Assembly: GCA_914767715.1 (NCBI GenBank)
Contig: OU612068.1
Span: 25,358,001-25,422,000 of the forward strand
DNA length: 64,000 nucleotides
From: Membranipora membranacea
Taxonomy: Eukaryota > Bryozoa > Gymnolaemata > Cheilostomatida > Membraniporidae
Reading direction: 5' to 3'
This document shows, in pieces, positions 48,362 through 61,600 of this stretch (positions are counted from its first letter, which is position 1; each line of letters starts with the position of its first letter). Position numbers and translations under genes: made by a program. The notes under the pieces were generated by a model. That model saw only the letters and a list, made by a program, of their open reading frames with translations, had not been told where the DNA came from and did no database searches.

Positions 48362-51300
48362 CTGCACATGTGACTCCGTCACCCTCGAATCCGGTATTAC
48401 AGGCGCAGGTGAACGAGCCATCAGTGTTAGTACAGGTCGCGTCCGAGTGACAGTTATGTGTGTTTGCGGTGCATTCATTAACATCTGTAAGTAAGGAAAT
48501 CAGAGATCTTATTTAGACAACTTAGAGAAACTTTAGAGAGTGGATATTTGAATGTATATATCTAGGACAGAGCTAGTTCAGTACGGTTGCACTCAATCTC
48601 CTGAGCTCCAGTCTGACTCCAAGACTTGAATTACAAGTCACTACTTAACTTTGAAATGACTTATGACTTGATGACTGGTGAGTCACCAACGAGCCTGGAT
48701 GCGGAGAGGTTGTTTTTAACAGAACAAGCAGCTATATGGGGCCACAGGGTAAGTGTAGTCATCTTGGACAATTTTTCTAAGAGGAATATTTTATTCAGCT
48801 CATGACAATGCGGGGTCAGCCATTTTATTGATTACAGATACAAGTATTTCGATCAGCTATGCACCATATGAAATGGTCAACCAAACCCAATATAAATTAT
48901 TTAATTTACATTTGATTGCTATTTCCATTTCGGCAGTCATAATATATGATGCCAGTTCCTGGTATCTAGGCACATTATATTTCTGTACGATAACAATAAT
49001 CTTAAGGTACTTTCACTTATTTATCTATTTTTTATTGAAATCAGCTACGCAAATTTTGAGGGCCTCAAGCATCAAACACCCACTTATACAGACAGTAGTT
49101 ATGTTATAGACACTCTATATACACCATTTGGAAAACTACTCACTAATGAAATGATGAAGACTGCCAATAAGAGTGTTGAGAAAAAAATAGACACTGTATT
49201 TTGACAATAGATCTAATCACATGCACAGGGAGTTGGAGATGGAGAAAAACAAACCTGCACATGAAGTTCCTGACCCGCTGTATCCAGTATTACAGGCACA
49301 AGTAAAAGACCCAGCAGTGTTAGTACATGTAGCATCTGAGTCACAGTTGTGTGAATTTGCTGTGCACTCATTGTCATCTACAACAAGTAGGCAAATCAGA
49401 AAATTTACATAGAGAACTACTGCTAATGCACAATTCCTTGTCATCTATAAGCATAGTCCTTTGGCAATCAGCAAAAGGATTTTTACCTCGGTAGATATCA
49501 CATGTGGTAAACTTTCTGGCCTATACCAAGACCTTTAACAGTGTCTGTTGGTAGTGATATCAAAGAAGAAAAGGCAGACAATCATCTCACCGGCATGCTG
49601 ACCTGTCATGACAAGCTTTGTTGGGGTTGTAAATACTCAGACTAACGTGACGGAACCCTTATGTTATGTTGTATATTTGTACCATCCAGAGTCTAGACTA
49701 CAAGATAGTTTCAAGTGCATCTAGGACGATTGGACAGTAATGCGATAAAATAACCAGAAAGTATGAACAATGCAAGCTCCACAAATTGCATGATGTAAAT
49801 TAGACAGAGCCGACCATCTATAATACAAGCTGCACCTATCCTTTTGTGGGCAAGAGAAAGGTCGCATTACTTCATTCGAATGTACATATTTAAGTGATTG
49901 TGTAGGAATTAGGTTTTGTTACCATTTTGGAGTTCTCAGCCTTATTTATTTATTTCTGTTAAAAGATTCATAGACAATAATATATGACCCAGTTGCAACT
50001 CATTTTCACTTAAAGTTGAGATACGGGGGTACTAAAAAGATACTATTTTAATGATAGTATATACAAAATAGTACCCTCACATCTCAACTTTGCGTGAAAA
50101 TGAGTCGAAACTGGGCCATATGTTGTTAATAAACCTTCTAGCAGTTTTCTAAATTAGACTGAGAACTCTAGAATGACACCAAAAACTAATTCCTTCACAC
50201 TCACTTTAAGTAACAATTGGCCGTATTTTGCCCAATGGTCTACATAAAAATCATTGATGAACTTGCAATGGGAATATTTTCTCACTAAGAGTCAACAGAT
50301 TCTTCAATACCAAGAGCCTCATAAAAACCAGAAACCAACTATGTTCCACAAAATAAATTTGATACCTCAACAAAACACCCAATCGCCATGAGAGCCAGTA
50401 TCACAGGCTCCAGCTATATATGCGACTGATGTTTTTACACATAGCACCAGCGCAAAAAGTTGTGCAAACTCATTATGCATTCATTCAATTACAGAGGTGA
50501 CCAGTTTTTTCATAATGGTGCAATGAACCACCAAAGCAATGTAAAGAAGCAGGTGCCTGTTATAAAGGAGGCTGCTGAACTTAAATCATAGGATGCAACA
50601 CAGCTTTTCAGTTGGCCTATGGGATAAAGCGAAAGCAAATGATTACAATATAATGAATAATTGTAGAAAGTACCAGAGCATGCTGCGCCATCACCAGTGT
50701 AACCAGTATCGCAGGTACAGGTGTAAGATCCGGCTGTGTTAGCGCAGGTAGCGACTGAGTGACAGTTATGAGAGCCTGAGGTGCATTCATTCTCATCTAG
50801 TCGGAAAAATATAGTGTGCAAAAATGATATATAATAAACAACATTTTTCGAGTTTAGAAAATTGAGTTGGTGTGCACCCATATATTTAAAGAGATGACTC
50901 GAAGAATATTTTTTAAAAGACCATGCCAATACTCTGAGTCCCCTTGTTGGCATCATCTATCTTTGTTGCTAAGTCCGGAAGAAATACAGCCTAGAGAGTC
51001 TCTAGACTAGACCGCGCGAAATTTTTTGCAGAACCTATTTTAACAACTCTGACCTAATGATTGAGACATCTCTCCACTTGTAATAAGTGCTCGTAGAAAA
51101 TTCTATGAGTAGCTACATGTCTCTGCGGCAGCATGATGGTATGGGAGGACTAATTATATACAACATGTCAGATTAAAACCAGAATCCAGATTTCCTCAAC
51201 AGGTACATAATACCTGCACAGTGCACTCCATTGCCATGGTATCCAGTATTACAAACACAGTTAAACGACCCCGCAGTATTGATACATGTGGCATTTGAGT

Positions 51301-54300
51301 GGCAGTTATGTGTTCCTGACGTGCATTCATTGGTATCGGGAAATGGTAGTATGAAATAAAGTGCAACAAAAATTGTAGTAGTGCGGATTGTGAGGTGTGT
51401 TTGGTGTAGGGCATATGGGCCACAAAATGATGTTGCTGTACAGAAAATAATATTTTTATCACATTCTAACAAGAAAATTTCTTTGTTATCATATCTTTTC
51501 ATGTAAAGCTATGGGTGACTCAATGGAAGGAATCAAAAAGTATAATCTGATGGGACATGCCCATTGTTTGAAATTATCCACATGACGGCACGATGTATTA
51601 TAAATCGGTATAGGCAACAGTAAAACATATCTCTCTAGTTGATGTTCAAGTTGCATTGTGGGCTGGACAAGAGCAGGCAACTTCATACAAAGACTTCATA
51701 CATTTGATGATGACAATCAAGTTGTATGTATTACCACAGCATGTTGTACCATAACCAGCATAACCAGCTATACATACACAGGTGAAAGATCCCACCATGT
51801 TAGTGCATGTAGCGTCAGAGTGACAGTTGTGAGAGCCTGTGACACATTCATTGCTATCTGGGAATGATAATATTAATAACTGAAAATAATATGCTAGGCT
51901 CAGCGCCCCCTGCAAAATGCATAAACTTTATATTATAAAATTATATTATTATAGTGGTGGTTCAAGTTTTCCGCATTGTTATAATTAATAATAACAACAT
52001 TATAAATAATAACAATGCGGAAAACTTGAACCACCACTATAATAATATAATTTTATAATATAAAGTTTATGCATTTTGCAGGGGGCGCTGAGCCTAGCAT
52101 ATTATTTTCAGTTATTAATATTATCATTCCCAGATAGCAATGAATGTGTCACAGGCTCTCACAACTGTCACTCTGACGCTACATGCACTAACATGGTGGG
52201 ATCTTTCACCTGTGTATGTATAGCTGGTTATGGTATTGTCTCTCTCTCTCTCTCTCTCTCTGCCTTCACTGCTAATTTGTTGAAATAAAAGTTGATTAAG
52301 ATAACGGGACACCAAAACTGCAAGCAAAATGGATCCAATTAGTTTAAAGTTAGCAGTGAAGGCAGAGAGAGAGAGAGAGACAATACCATTAACATTATAT
52401 TATATGAGCCCAATCCATTCACAAACTGACTTTTGTACAGCTGTGAAAAAGCTGATACCTGGAATCTCTACCTGAGCATGAGTAACCGTTGCCAAGATAA
52501 CCAGTATTACAGTCACAGTCATAAGATCCGGCTGTGTTGGTACATGTAGCATCTGTGTGACACAGATGGGCTCCTAATGTGCATTCATCAACATCTAGAA
52601 ATTATAATTCTGTAAGAGGGTGCAACGAAAAACAAAAGTGTGCGAGATCAAAGTTGTTTTCGAGTCATGTCACATTATACACATTAAATAAGCTTCCAAA
52701 TATTTTGCTTTACCAGGATGGTTGGCTGTTTTAAATTTGGCCACTTGACTATCATGCCATTGACAAATTTATATAAATGGAGAGTTATTCAGGAAATTTG
52801 GTCGGCAAGGTAGCAACTTCTGCTTAGGATTACTTGTACACTGTGTATTTGGTTGGGAAGCGAATCATAGAACAAGTTGCTCATAGGCACCAGTACATTG
52901 TTCAGTATGTATATCTAGTCTCGTGTAGGCAGGGAGAACTAAATAGAATAAAAAAAAATTCAAATTCATAATTAAAGCATATAAATCACCAGAGCATGAT
53001 GAGCCATCACCATCATAGCCAGCTTTACAAGAGCAAGTATAAGATCCGGCTGTGTTAGTGCAGGTGGCGTCGGTGTGACAATCCTGTGAGCCTGATGTGC
53101 ACTCATTGATATCTGGAAATAATATCAACAACTGAAAACTGAATCAAGATGGTGCAGTGTTAGCTGTGCTGTCATGTGCAAAAGTAGGGAAAACTCAGTG
53201 TTTGAATAAGTGGTTTGTGAATGACAGTTTCGTTGGCCTGCCGTGCATTTTTTATCATCTAGGCAAGGCAATAAAAGGTTGGTAATTATGATCTTGAGAA
53301 AAAAAAGAGTGTGTGTTGGAGTAGAAAAACTTTGAAGTGAGTGCAAAAGTTTTACGTTTTAAGCAAGGACATTCCTAATTTTGATACCAGCAGCTGAAGA
53401 TACTTCTCATAGCAATACAGGTAGAAGGGAGCAACTCCCAATCATCAAAAGTAGTCAGCTCAGATGGACATAGTGAGTACAGGTGGACGCAGCTACCTGG
53501 ACCTAACCACAATTTTTTCTTGAGTAGTCTATGAACTGATGAACATGTTTATTTATAACAATGTTAGAGCCTTCAAACCAGGAACATCAATACTTAAATT
53601 TAAATAACTGACTTGCGAAAACTTAACCAAGAACAAACCTGAATTCGGCGAAGTAAAAGTAAAGTAATCAGAAAAACTAATAATATTATTTATTAAGTAA
53701 TCGATGAAATTGACATATCTGTGGTATAAATCCTCTGTTAGCAACTGCCCCCTTCCATAACCTCCCTGATAAATCAATGATTGTGTGAATCGCTGCTCAT
53801 AATTTGTTGCACTCATGAAAGTATGAATAGATATTATTAGCATTTTTGTCATTAATTATTTATACCAAATGGTGCTAGCCCATAAAATATTCCTCTTTAT
53901 TCCATCCACACAATCACTTATATCACTTTATTCCTGTAGATAAAAATATTACTTGAGCTATTTAATGCCACTCTGCCAAGAATGGTTGGTGAGATAACCA
54001 TTGCAGCCTGTGAAGGCAAAGGCAAATTGTTCTAAGATTACAGGCAGGCCACACATGCCGAGCATCGGTGTGAGAATTGCAGTTGGACACACAAAACTTG
54101 TAGGATAAACGCAGGCACTCTAATCAATCAAGCCGCTGATCAATGCCCCGCTGCCGCTGGGATTACCCCATTAGCGTGTGTATATCTGATTGTTGGAATC
54201 AATTTAATCTAAGTATCTAAGATTTTCCCATCCTTAGAAATCTGAACTTGGATGGTCTCGCCTAGTGTCCCCTGAACATACTAAATTTACATGAATTGAT

Positions 54301-57300
54301 TCACTCTGTATGCATGCACCGATATCAAGTGACCAGAACAGATCATTGCAGTCCTTCTACTCATATTTCACTTACCTGAACATGAAGTTCCTGATCCGCT
54401 GTATCCAGTATTACAAACACAAGTAAAAGATCCAGCAGTGTTAGTACATGTAGCGTCTGAGTCACAGTTGTGGGGGTTTGCTGTACATTCATTGTCATCT
54501 GAATAAACAAGACCACATAATTAAAATCCTGTGAGATTCTAGGCACATTGGCTCAAATGAATATTAATTATTATCTCTTCTTTACATTTACATACATGTT
54601 TTTGTAATTATGTGTTCGGTTACCTGAGCATGATTTCCCGCTGCCACTGTATCCAGTATTACACTGACAGGTGTAAGATCCATCTGTATTAGTACATGTC
54701 GCTTCTGAGTGACAGGCATGTGTTCCTGCTGTGCACTCGTCAGTATCTACAATGACAAGGTAATCAGGTGCTCGTTTTACCCATATCTCAATTTACTGAT
54801 TCTCAACTTGGCCATCATTGAAAACATCCAATACTTTTTTTTTAAATTTTATCAAATAAATATTGCACCCAAGTCTTTGAAATTCTAGTCTATCACCATG
54901 ATGTTTCATCTTTTAGCTGTAGCGTGGCATTACCTCCACTTCTCAGTCACACAGCTTGGGGAAATTCTATATGTCTCATTTAAAGACTACCCACAAACTG
55001 GAGAATTTCATAGCCAGGCCACTAGTCTGGGCAAGGAGTTAGGGACAAATCCCATACCCCTGGTCTGGGTAAAGTTTGCGTTGGTTATTGCCCCCTCCTG
55101 TTCAAGTAAGGTGTACAAATGATGTCTGAATTGACTTTACCATACACACCCAGTAAACTGCCACATGATAAAATACTGAAAATTCTCAATTTATTATCTG
55201 TTAAGTACAGTCAACTCATAATAGCAGGGGGGACAACAATTAACATAATTTCTACTCCATTTAAATTTTTTCACTGTGAAAAATTTGCAAAACTAAGCTG
55301 GTATTTGTTTCCTGACTATAAAATTATTTGGTTTGTGTGAAGTTTTCAAGAAACACAAATGAAACAGAACAGATGTTACTCACCGGGTATCCACTGACAA
55401 CCGTAAGAATGACTATGAGTGGCTGGTTCTGTTTTGAATACACAGGCTCCATTGCATTCTATACTTCCACCGTTATCACTGTTCGCCCTAAAATCAGCAA
55501 CACAGTTAGAATCCACTTTAGCATAAACGATAGAGGATTATTTTGTCTCAAGAGACACAAATATTTTTAAGTAAGCTAAAAATATATTGCAGTTTAAATT
55601 ATTTTTCAAATTCCAGCTGGCAGATCATGAGCTGAACTTGTAAACAATGCTTGGCTATATAATTGTCATCAGTTCCCTGAGATGGTTATAGTATATACTG
55701 ATATAGCTTTGTCCCCCCCCCCCCTCCACAACAAAGCCTGTCAAGACAGGCTTGTACTTATACTGAGGTTCACTTTTCTGGGGAAAATAAAGCAAATCTT
55801 GAAAAAGGATCTGAATTTTTTATGTAGATACCAGTTACCACAGTACATGTGACCGAAAATACAATACATCCAAACATCCTGCTAAAATGATGGAATTGAA
55901 ATGCTAAGATAATGGTTTCAAATTAGGGAGACTATAAGTTAGGGCAATGTGTTGTTGTAACCATGTTGAAATTGACCATTTTGAACATCAATCAACATTT
56001 ATCATATATCGTATAAGCTGCAAAGCTACTGAATGTGCATAGCTCACCAATATTTGATTTTGATGACGCTGTGCCATTTTAGTGAAGAAATCAGGTAGAA
56101 AACGCCATATTCACCAGCACGGATGGCAGTGTCAGCAAGAAATTTCAAAGCAGGTGAAATGAATTTTTAAAAATTAAGTTCAACATACTATTATTTAATT
56201 TAGAATAATATCAAATCTTAAAGTAGAAGACAACCCTGGCACCACTAAATACGTATCAAGATGCAATTAACATCCACCAGTATGCAAAATACTCGACAAT
56301 GGAAATCCAAGGTGTAAGCTTTGGATCTGCACCACAGGGCAGTCAGTAGCACCTCCACCCCATGGCTGCGATAAACTGAATTGTGTTGAGAAGCTATAAT
56401 AATCTCAATGAAAATGCTTAATTTCTGTTATCGAAAGCAATAATTTTGTTTTTGTAGATGATTTTGTAACTGAGATGACTGTTTATATATTAAGATTGAC
56501 ACAACAAAAGATAACTGCTTCGATTCTAGAAACAAATTCTTTTATATATCATTTTTTTCCAACAATATATTTATTTTGAGAGTACAAGTATTGGCGTTAC
56601 CGAAAAAAATTGTGGATGAGAGTTTTAAATTGAAATAATTAAAATTCAAAATTTATTTATAACATCCAAATTTAGAAGGCATCAAATATCAAAATATAAC
56701 TTTTGTAGTTGTCTGCCACTTTAAATGACTTTTACAGCATGCCATGTGTGATCTTACATGAATTGATCAAAATGTAAAATTTCAAGCAACATTCCGATGC
56801 CAATCTTGATGTAAGTCGTTTTTAAAATATTTTCCTAAAGATTACCGTTTAAATGGTCCACGCACCAAATAACAAGCTCATCAAATATTATTAAAAAAAA
56901 TTTTTTTTTCGCTGTCAAAAGGACAAAATCAAAGTGGTTCACACGGCACGCGTTTAAAGTAAGTTTCCAACCATAACTAAATAATGTTAGGCCCATAAAC
57001 AAACACCAAACAAACAGCATTGGGATCTCAGTATAACTCTAAGATACTCAAATGAAACTTCAATCGTAGTGTTGCCTCCTCATGTGCAAATTATTAACAA
57101 AAAGGTATAGTTAAAATCAGGAAGTTAAGTTGGTAAACTAAGAGGTGACATTCATTGATAAGTACCACAGTAAAAATCTTACTTGCTATCCCAATCAGCA
57201 TAGGCGAGAGGAGTTCCATCATTCCAGGTGTAAGTATCTCCAACCTTATCCAGCCCAACATGCCATTTAATCTTCCCACTTTCCCATCCAGTGTTTATGC

Positions 57301-58619
57301 TAATAAAAAAGTGTTCATCACAAAATATATTAAAAGATTATATTACAAATAATAATAACTCTGTATCAAATGAGGATCCATCTGAATGTCTGACGAGACT
57401 TTGATGAAGTCTCTACAGTTTGACCCGAAGAAATGCGAGTTTGTCTCTTTGGACCCACGAGAATTAATGCTCAGACTATTACTTCTTTCATACCAGCAGC
57501 GAGCATTTTGTTAAAACATAATGACATGTGGACTTGGGAAGTTGGCAAATTTATAAGCAAAATTCAAAATGCAATGAAATTACATAGTCTCGAATTAAAA
57601 AACTAACCTGTACTGTTCAAATTCCAAATAGTCCGCCTCAGTCAGAAGCATAAGAGATGTGGCAGAGCTCCCAAACAGGGTCTGACATCGATTAACCTTT
57701 TCTGTTGTCAGCACTTTGTCGTTGCTACCTGACATATACACACAGCGACCTCTCCATTCGATAATAGTTTTACTGCTCATAGTCGATGGACAAGCTGACA
57801 AAAATAAGAACACGGTTAAGGTTATACCATCAGGCATCTTGTTATACATCCAAACAGAAAACACATCAAATGATTTCAAGCAAATGTTCTCATCATATGC
57901 GATCAGATTGTTTAAATGATACACATATGGTTGTTTTACATATGAACTAAAGAATTTTAATATTCACGGAGTTGATTTTGGCAACCTGACGATATTACTG
58001 CTGTATTCATTGGTCTAATTTTATCACTATATTTTCCGTTTGGAACTTCTGGCACGTACATGTTATTTCTTATAAGATTTGATTATTAGCGGAAGTTTAA
58101 ATAAGTGAATTTTCAATTTGAGTGATTGTGAAATATGAATCTGAAGGAAAATTATCTTACTGGCAAGTTATTGTTTCAATAGACATACCTGCTTCAGCAA
58201 AGTTTTGGAACTTTGGAGACGTAATCAGGAATATCACTGTAGTGAACGCTACACCTGTGAAATATATAGAGATGAGAAAATTTAATCACTATCAGACCAG
58301 AAGCATTTTGAATTATTTTCCCATATGACATTGCTTGTACTTGGCGTAATGAGGGGGCAACTTTTACTGATGATATATGAGAAGAAGAATTCAAGACACT
58401 TTTCCCTTTTTTGCCCTCACTATCAATAGGCTAACAATAACTTGGACTAGGTGGCCAGCACTACACCTTTGAAACTAGACAAAAAATGCACCCACCCTCC
58501 AGCAGTAATTTCACTCCAATCGTAAAGAAAAGAAGTTAAAAGACGACTTGCCTCTTCAGTTATTTAGAATAATAGGAACGAGAAAAACACGCGAACTGAC
58601 GAGATAAGTAAATTTGCAT
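48362..58619 (-). CDS. Secreted mosaic protein: C-type lectin followed by nine EGF modules (3' end unresolved)
   Basis: Exons in transcript order: tentative start 58619-58601 (ATG, weak GTCAGT donor); 58254-58189 (hydrophobic '[12 protein letters not shown]', cleavage near 'FAEA'); lectin 57794-57608, 57299-57183, 55487-55384; EGFs 54746-54624, 54498-54376, 53112-52990, 52594-52472, 51857-51735, 51435-51214 (extended form), 50796-50674, 49377-49255, 48484-48362. About 566 residues so far. The lectin has '[14 protein letters not shown]' and paired Cys but no EPN/QPD. Each EGF is one 123-nt exon, phase 1 at both ends, of the calcium-binding type with six Cys. A decayed tenth EGF lies at 53140-53258. 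It could splice on to the downstream chitin-binding exon, since phases match, which would make one larger gene; the second signal peptide at 47196-47259 argues for two transcription units. An adhesion or recognition role is inference. Confidence 0.8.
49906..50193. repeat. Large palindrome (fold-back) in an EGF intron
   Basis: Inner arms CAACTCATTTTCACTTAAAG and the near inverse CTTTGCGTGAAAATGAGTCG. Outer arms 'GAATTAGGTTTTGTTACC', 'GGAGTTCTCAG' on the left and their inverses ('CTGAGAACTC', 'AAAAACTAATTCC') on the right. Arms of about 130 bp with moderate divergence. Confidence 0.75.
51214..51435 (-). other. Extended EGF exon with lost canonical acceptor
   Basis: All other EGF exons here begin directly after AG. 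At the equivalent point (51336/51337) this copy has CCCG/ATACC, so the AG is missing. A good acceptor, TATTATTTTCTGTACAG, lies upstream with exon start 51435. It keeps phase 1 and adds 33 residues, all open, before 'DTNECTSG'. The exon is then 222 nt and not 123. Confidence 0.65.
51747..52235. repeat. Near-perfect inverted duplication including an EGF exon
   Basis: The left arm (51747-51982) carries most of the EGF exon 51857-51735 and its upstream intron. The right arm (52009-52235) is the same sequence inverted, so an EGF exon copy lies antisense on the plus strand from about 52134 and breaks off at 'GCTGGTTATGG'. The arms look identical apart from one 9-bp duplication (GCTGGTTAT) in the left arm. 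The loop is 26 bp of AT-rich DNA. Confidence 0.9.
52231..52389. repeat. Second, adjoining palindrome with CT/AG arms
   Basis: TGGTATTGTC, a (CT)n run and CTGCCTTCACTGCTAA on the left; TTAGCAGTGAAGGCAG, an (AG)n run and GACAATACCA on the right; loop about 74 bp. It starts where the EGF palindrome ends. Confidence 0.85.
53140..53258 (-). pseudogene. Decayed EGF exon
   Basis: After a normal CTAG acceptor the sequence reads like '[15 protein letters not shown]', clearly EGF. The third Cys is Tyr ('TTYSNT'), the rest is frame-disrupted, and Cys 4-6 are missing. There is no matching donor. It lies in order between intact EGF exons 54498-54376 and 53112-52990. Inclusion would break the reading frame. 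Confidence 0.75.
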
Positions 58620-61600
58620 AGCTCGCTATAAGACGCGCCGTGGTACTAGATAATACTAGAGGTAAGATAAGATAACTACAAAATATGAGGCTCAAATGCC
58701 AGGTTAGAGTGCTTTAGGTGTAAAAAACTCTGTATTTTTGTTTAAAACTTGTTTGCGATAAAATTATAAAAAATGTCTCCTTGGCGATTCAGGGTAGCTA
58801 AAAATAAATCATCATTTGATTGTCACATTGTAACATGCTGGGTTGCAACTATTTTTGGCGACATTTATCACCTATTGTTTTATAGGTGTAGCAGCATTTA
58901 GTATGATAGGGAGTATCTAGCTTAAACACACATGACTGGAGATATTAAACTTGAGCTGATTTTTAGCGAAGAGCACTTCAAACCAAGAGTAACCAAATTT
59001 CATTATTCTTTTGGTTAAGTTTCAAACCACATTTACCTTATAAGGCGATTTCCATTAGCACAAATTGTGGATTCACGCTACCACAGCCATGATCGCCAGT
59101 AAAGCTACACAACAGGTAAGCTTTATTTATATCGAATACCTTGAATATTTAAGGTTCAGTTACAAAGACTTGACACAAGAAGGAGAAGAAGAGATTATGC
59201 ACTGAAAATGTGGCTTTTGATGGCTAATTTGAATGATTTTTATCTCATGATAACAGTGCCAGGGGGGGGGGGTTGTTGTGCAAAACATTATAGAGTTAGC
59301 AACCACAGTTTGCTAGGGAGGATCTGAATTTGTCTCTAGATAGCCTTGGACCCTCACTTTACCCCAGCCTAGTATCACAATTTAAACTTAAAGCATAAGG
59401 CTGCCATCTATGATATGATCCATGTTGTTTATCAGTTTACAAATTTGTAGAAGATATATTGATACTGTTCGTTGATAAAATGAATATAGTGCCTTTGCCT
59501 TGTTTCAGCTTTTGGGCAAATATGATTTATTATTTTTGAACATCATTTCTTGGGAGCGACCATTTTCATGACTTCGTATACACAATTTAGCGATGGTGAG
59601 TAATATCCAAGATTTGGTCTTATTATAACCCTGTGTACCAGACTGCAGCTAAGGATTCATCTTAGTTATTATAATTGGGTACAGTTTTTATTAAATCTTC
59701 TTGACACAGATTTGAATTCAAATTTTGATTTAGAAAGTTTCCGAATTTCTCTGACTTCTTGGAAGATAGCCTTGAAAATTTAGGTTTGGAAAATTTGCAT
59801 TGCTAGTATTGGTAAGTAAGGGGCCAAAACAGACACTTAGGGAAACCGGTCAAAATTTGATTTCTAAATGATAAAGTCTCATTTACTTTCATGGCTAAGG
59901 GCCTAAAATAGTTTTCTACAAAGGTTACTGACAACAATCACCAAGTTTCCATGCATCGATTAGGCATTTAGAGTGAGGTTGACCACTCTCGATTCGGGCG
60001 GAATGCATACGGTTCCAATCATTACAATTCAAACAAATTTGACCTGGCCAGGAATCATGCACGGGTGTCACGCGTCACAGTTATTGACACTAACCGCTCA
60101 ACAACGCTTTGATGGGGACCCAAAACGAGCTCAACCATGTAATCTAAAAATGAACTTATACTACTTCAATGATTTGACAGCTGCTGAAATGGCTGTGAAG
60201 TCAATGCATGGAAGCTTAGTGATTGTGAAGTTATTTTTTTATGATTTTTGATTCACACAGTCAAAGGTTTTTTTATGTCCGGTTAATCTGAAATAGCAAA
60301 TATGTCAATCGGAACAAAATTTCTCTGTGGAGATTTCAGAGTGGAGCCCGAATTGTCTGTGACGCAGAAATTTGTTTGACTCCGTGAATACTCAAATTTT
60401 TGTGGGCTAAAATTATTTTAAAGACTTTCCTCATTTATTATGGAGTAGGGAGAGACAGTCGTTGATAGTCAGATTTTTTGCACCACTCTTGGAGATAGGA
60501 GTCACAAGTCAATGCCAAAACATTTGTATGATTTACATGGCTTGACATAGTTTGGTCTTTTGATTATGCTCCGATGGGCTCACTTGAATGTGGTATAAAG
60601 ATTTTCCCGAACGAGTATAATGTCTTAGGCAAGGCAGTGTATGAGATCACATCAAGAGCTGACTCACTGCTCATAGCTCGTAAATGACAGGAGTTAAAAA
60701 CAGCCTTTCTGATAAGTTCGAAAGGCACAGGCAGTACATGATTATTTTTTTTGTTTAGATTATATCTGTTAGAGAAGATTTTAATCTGTGCCAAGTGAAT
60801 ATCGAATATCACTTATTCAAATAATGTTTCAAAAGTCAGATCTTGTGGAGACCATGCGTGCCATGACTTTCTGTCTGACTGTCTGACAATTTTGGTCGAA
60901 CAACCTTTTCTTTTTTTTTTAACTTATCTATCCCTGTTTTAACATTCGATTTGTCCTGTTGGATTAGTTAGTGTAACTCAAGTAAATATACATAAAATAA
61001 TTTGAAGATTGCAGAAATTTCGATTGAAATTTTTAGAGAAACTGTTCCCAGCATTTCTATAACAAACGCATTGATTTGAATCCCTCAAGTCATATGGTAT
61101 CACCAAGTCCCCATAAACCAGTGAATAAAGTTTTACCTTTGATTAGAATCATCTTAGCAAATTGAAGTCAGCTACAGACACATATCTGAATCCTTTCTTG
61201 CCTAGTAAGCTCTCACTATCCTAGATCCTTCGACCTAGCGAAGAAACGAGTCAAGTTCTCGGTCAGGCACACGGTAACTAACGCAATGCTATGACACCAA
61301 ATAATTTAGAGATCATGACACTATGGTCTGTTGTATCTGGATCAATATGGACAATGGGATTTGGCCTTTGGTAAGCTGCGAGCCATACCTAGCCCCAAAT
61401 TAATAATTAATCAGTAACGGACAAAAACAAACAGCTGAACTACAATCAATAGCGTTCGCCACCTCTGCATACGTGACAAGAGTCAAAAGAAATTGAAATC
61501 TTCTTTGTTTCATTTTGACTGGTAAACATTTTTAATTGGTGAAAATTTCAGTTGGTATAAACTTAACCTCACAGTGTCAGTGGTGATGTTTTCTTAATTA

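Noticed and set aside
52076-52288. Plus-strand EGF-coding gene
   Set aside because: It is the inverted copy of the minus-strand EGF exon at 51735-51857, truncated and without other plus-strand exons.
59089-59600. Possible first exons of a plus-strand gene (ATG at 59089, donor after 59115, acceptor before about 59510)
   Set aside because: The second exon has stops in all frames, so only a 29-residue product is possible; no continuation found.
60040-60115. Minus-strand tRNA-like stretch ('GAGCGGTTAGTGTC', 'GTGCATGATTCC')
   Set aside because: Possible third SINE head, but only one copy was seen and the box B match is weak.
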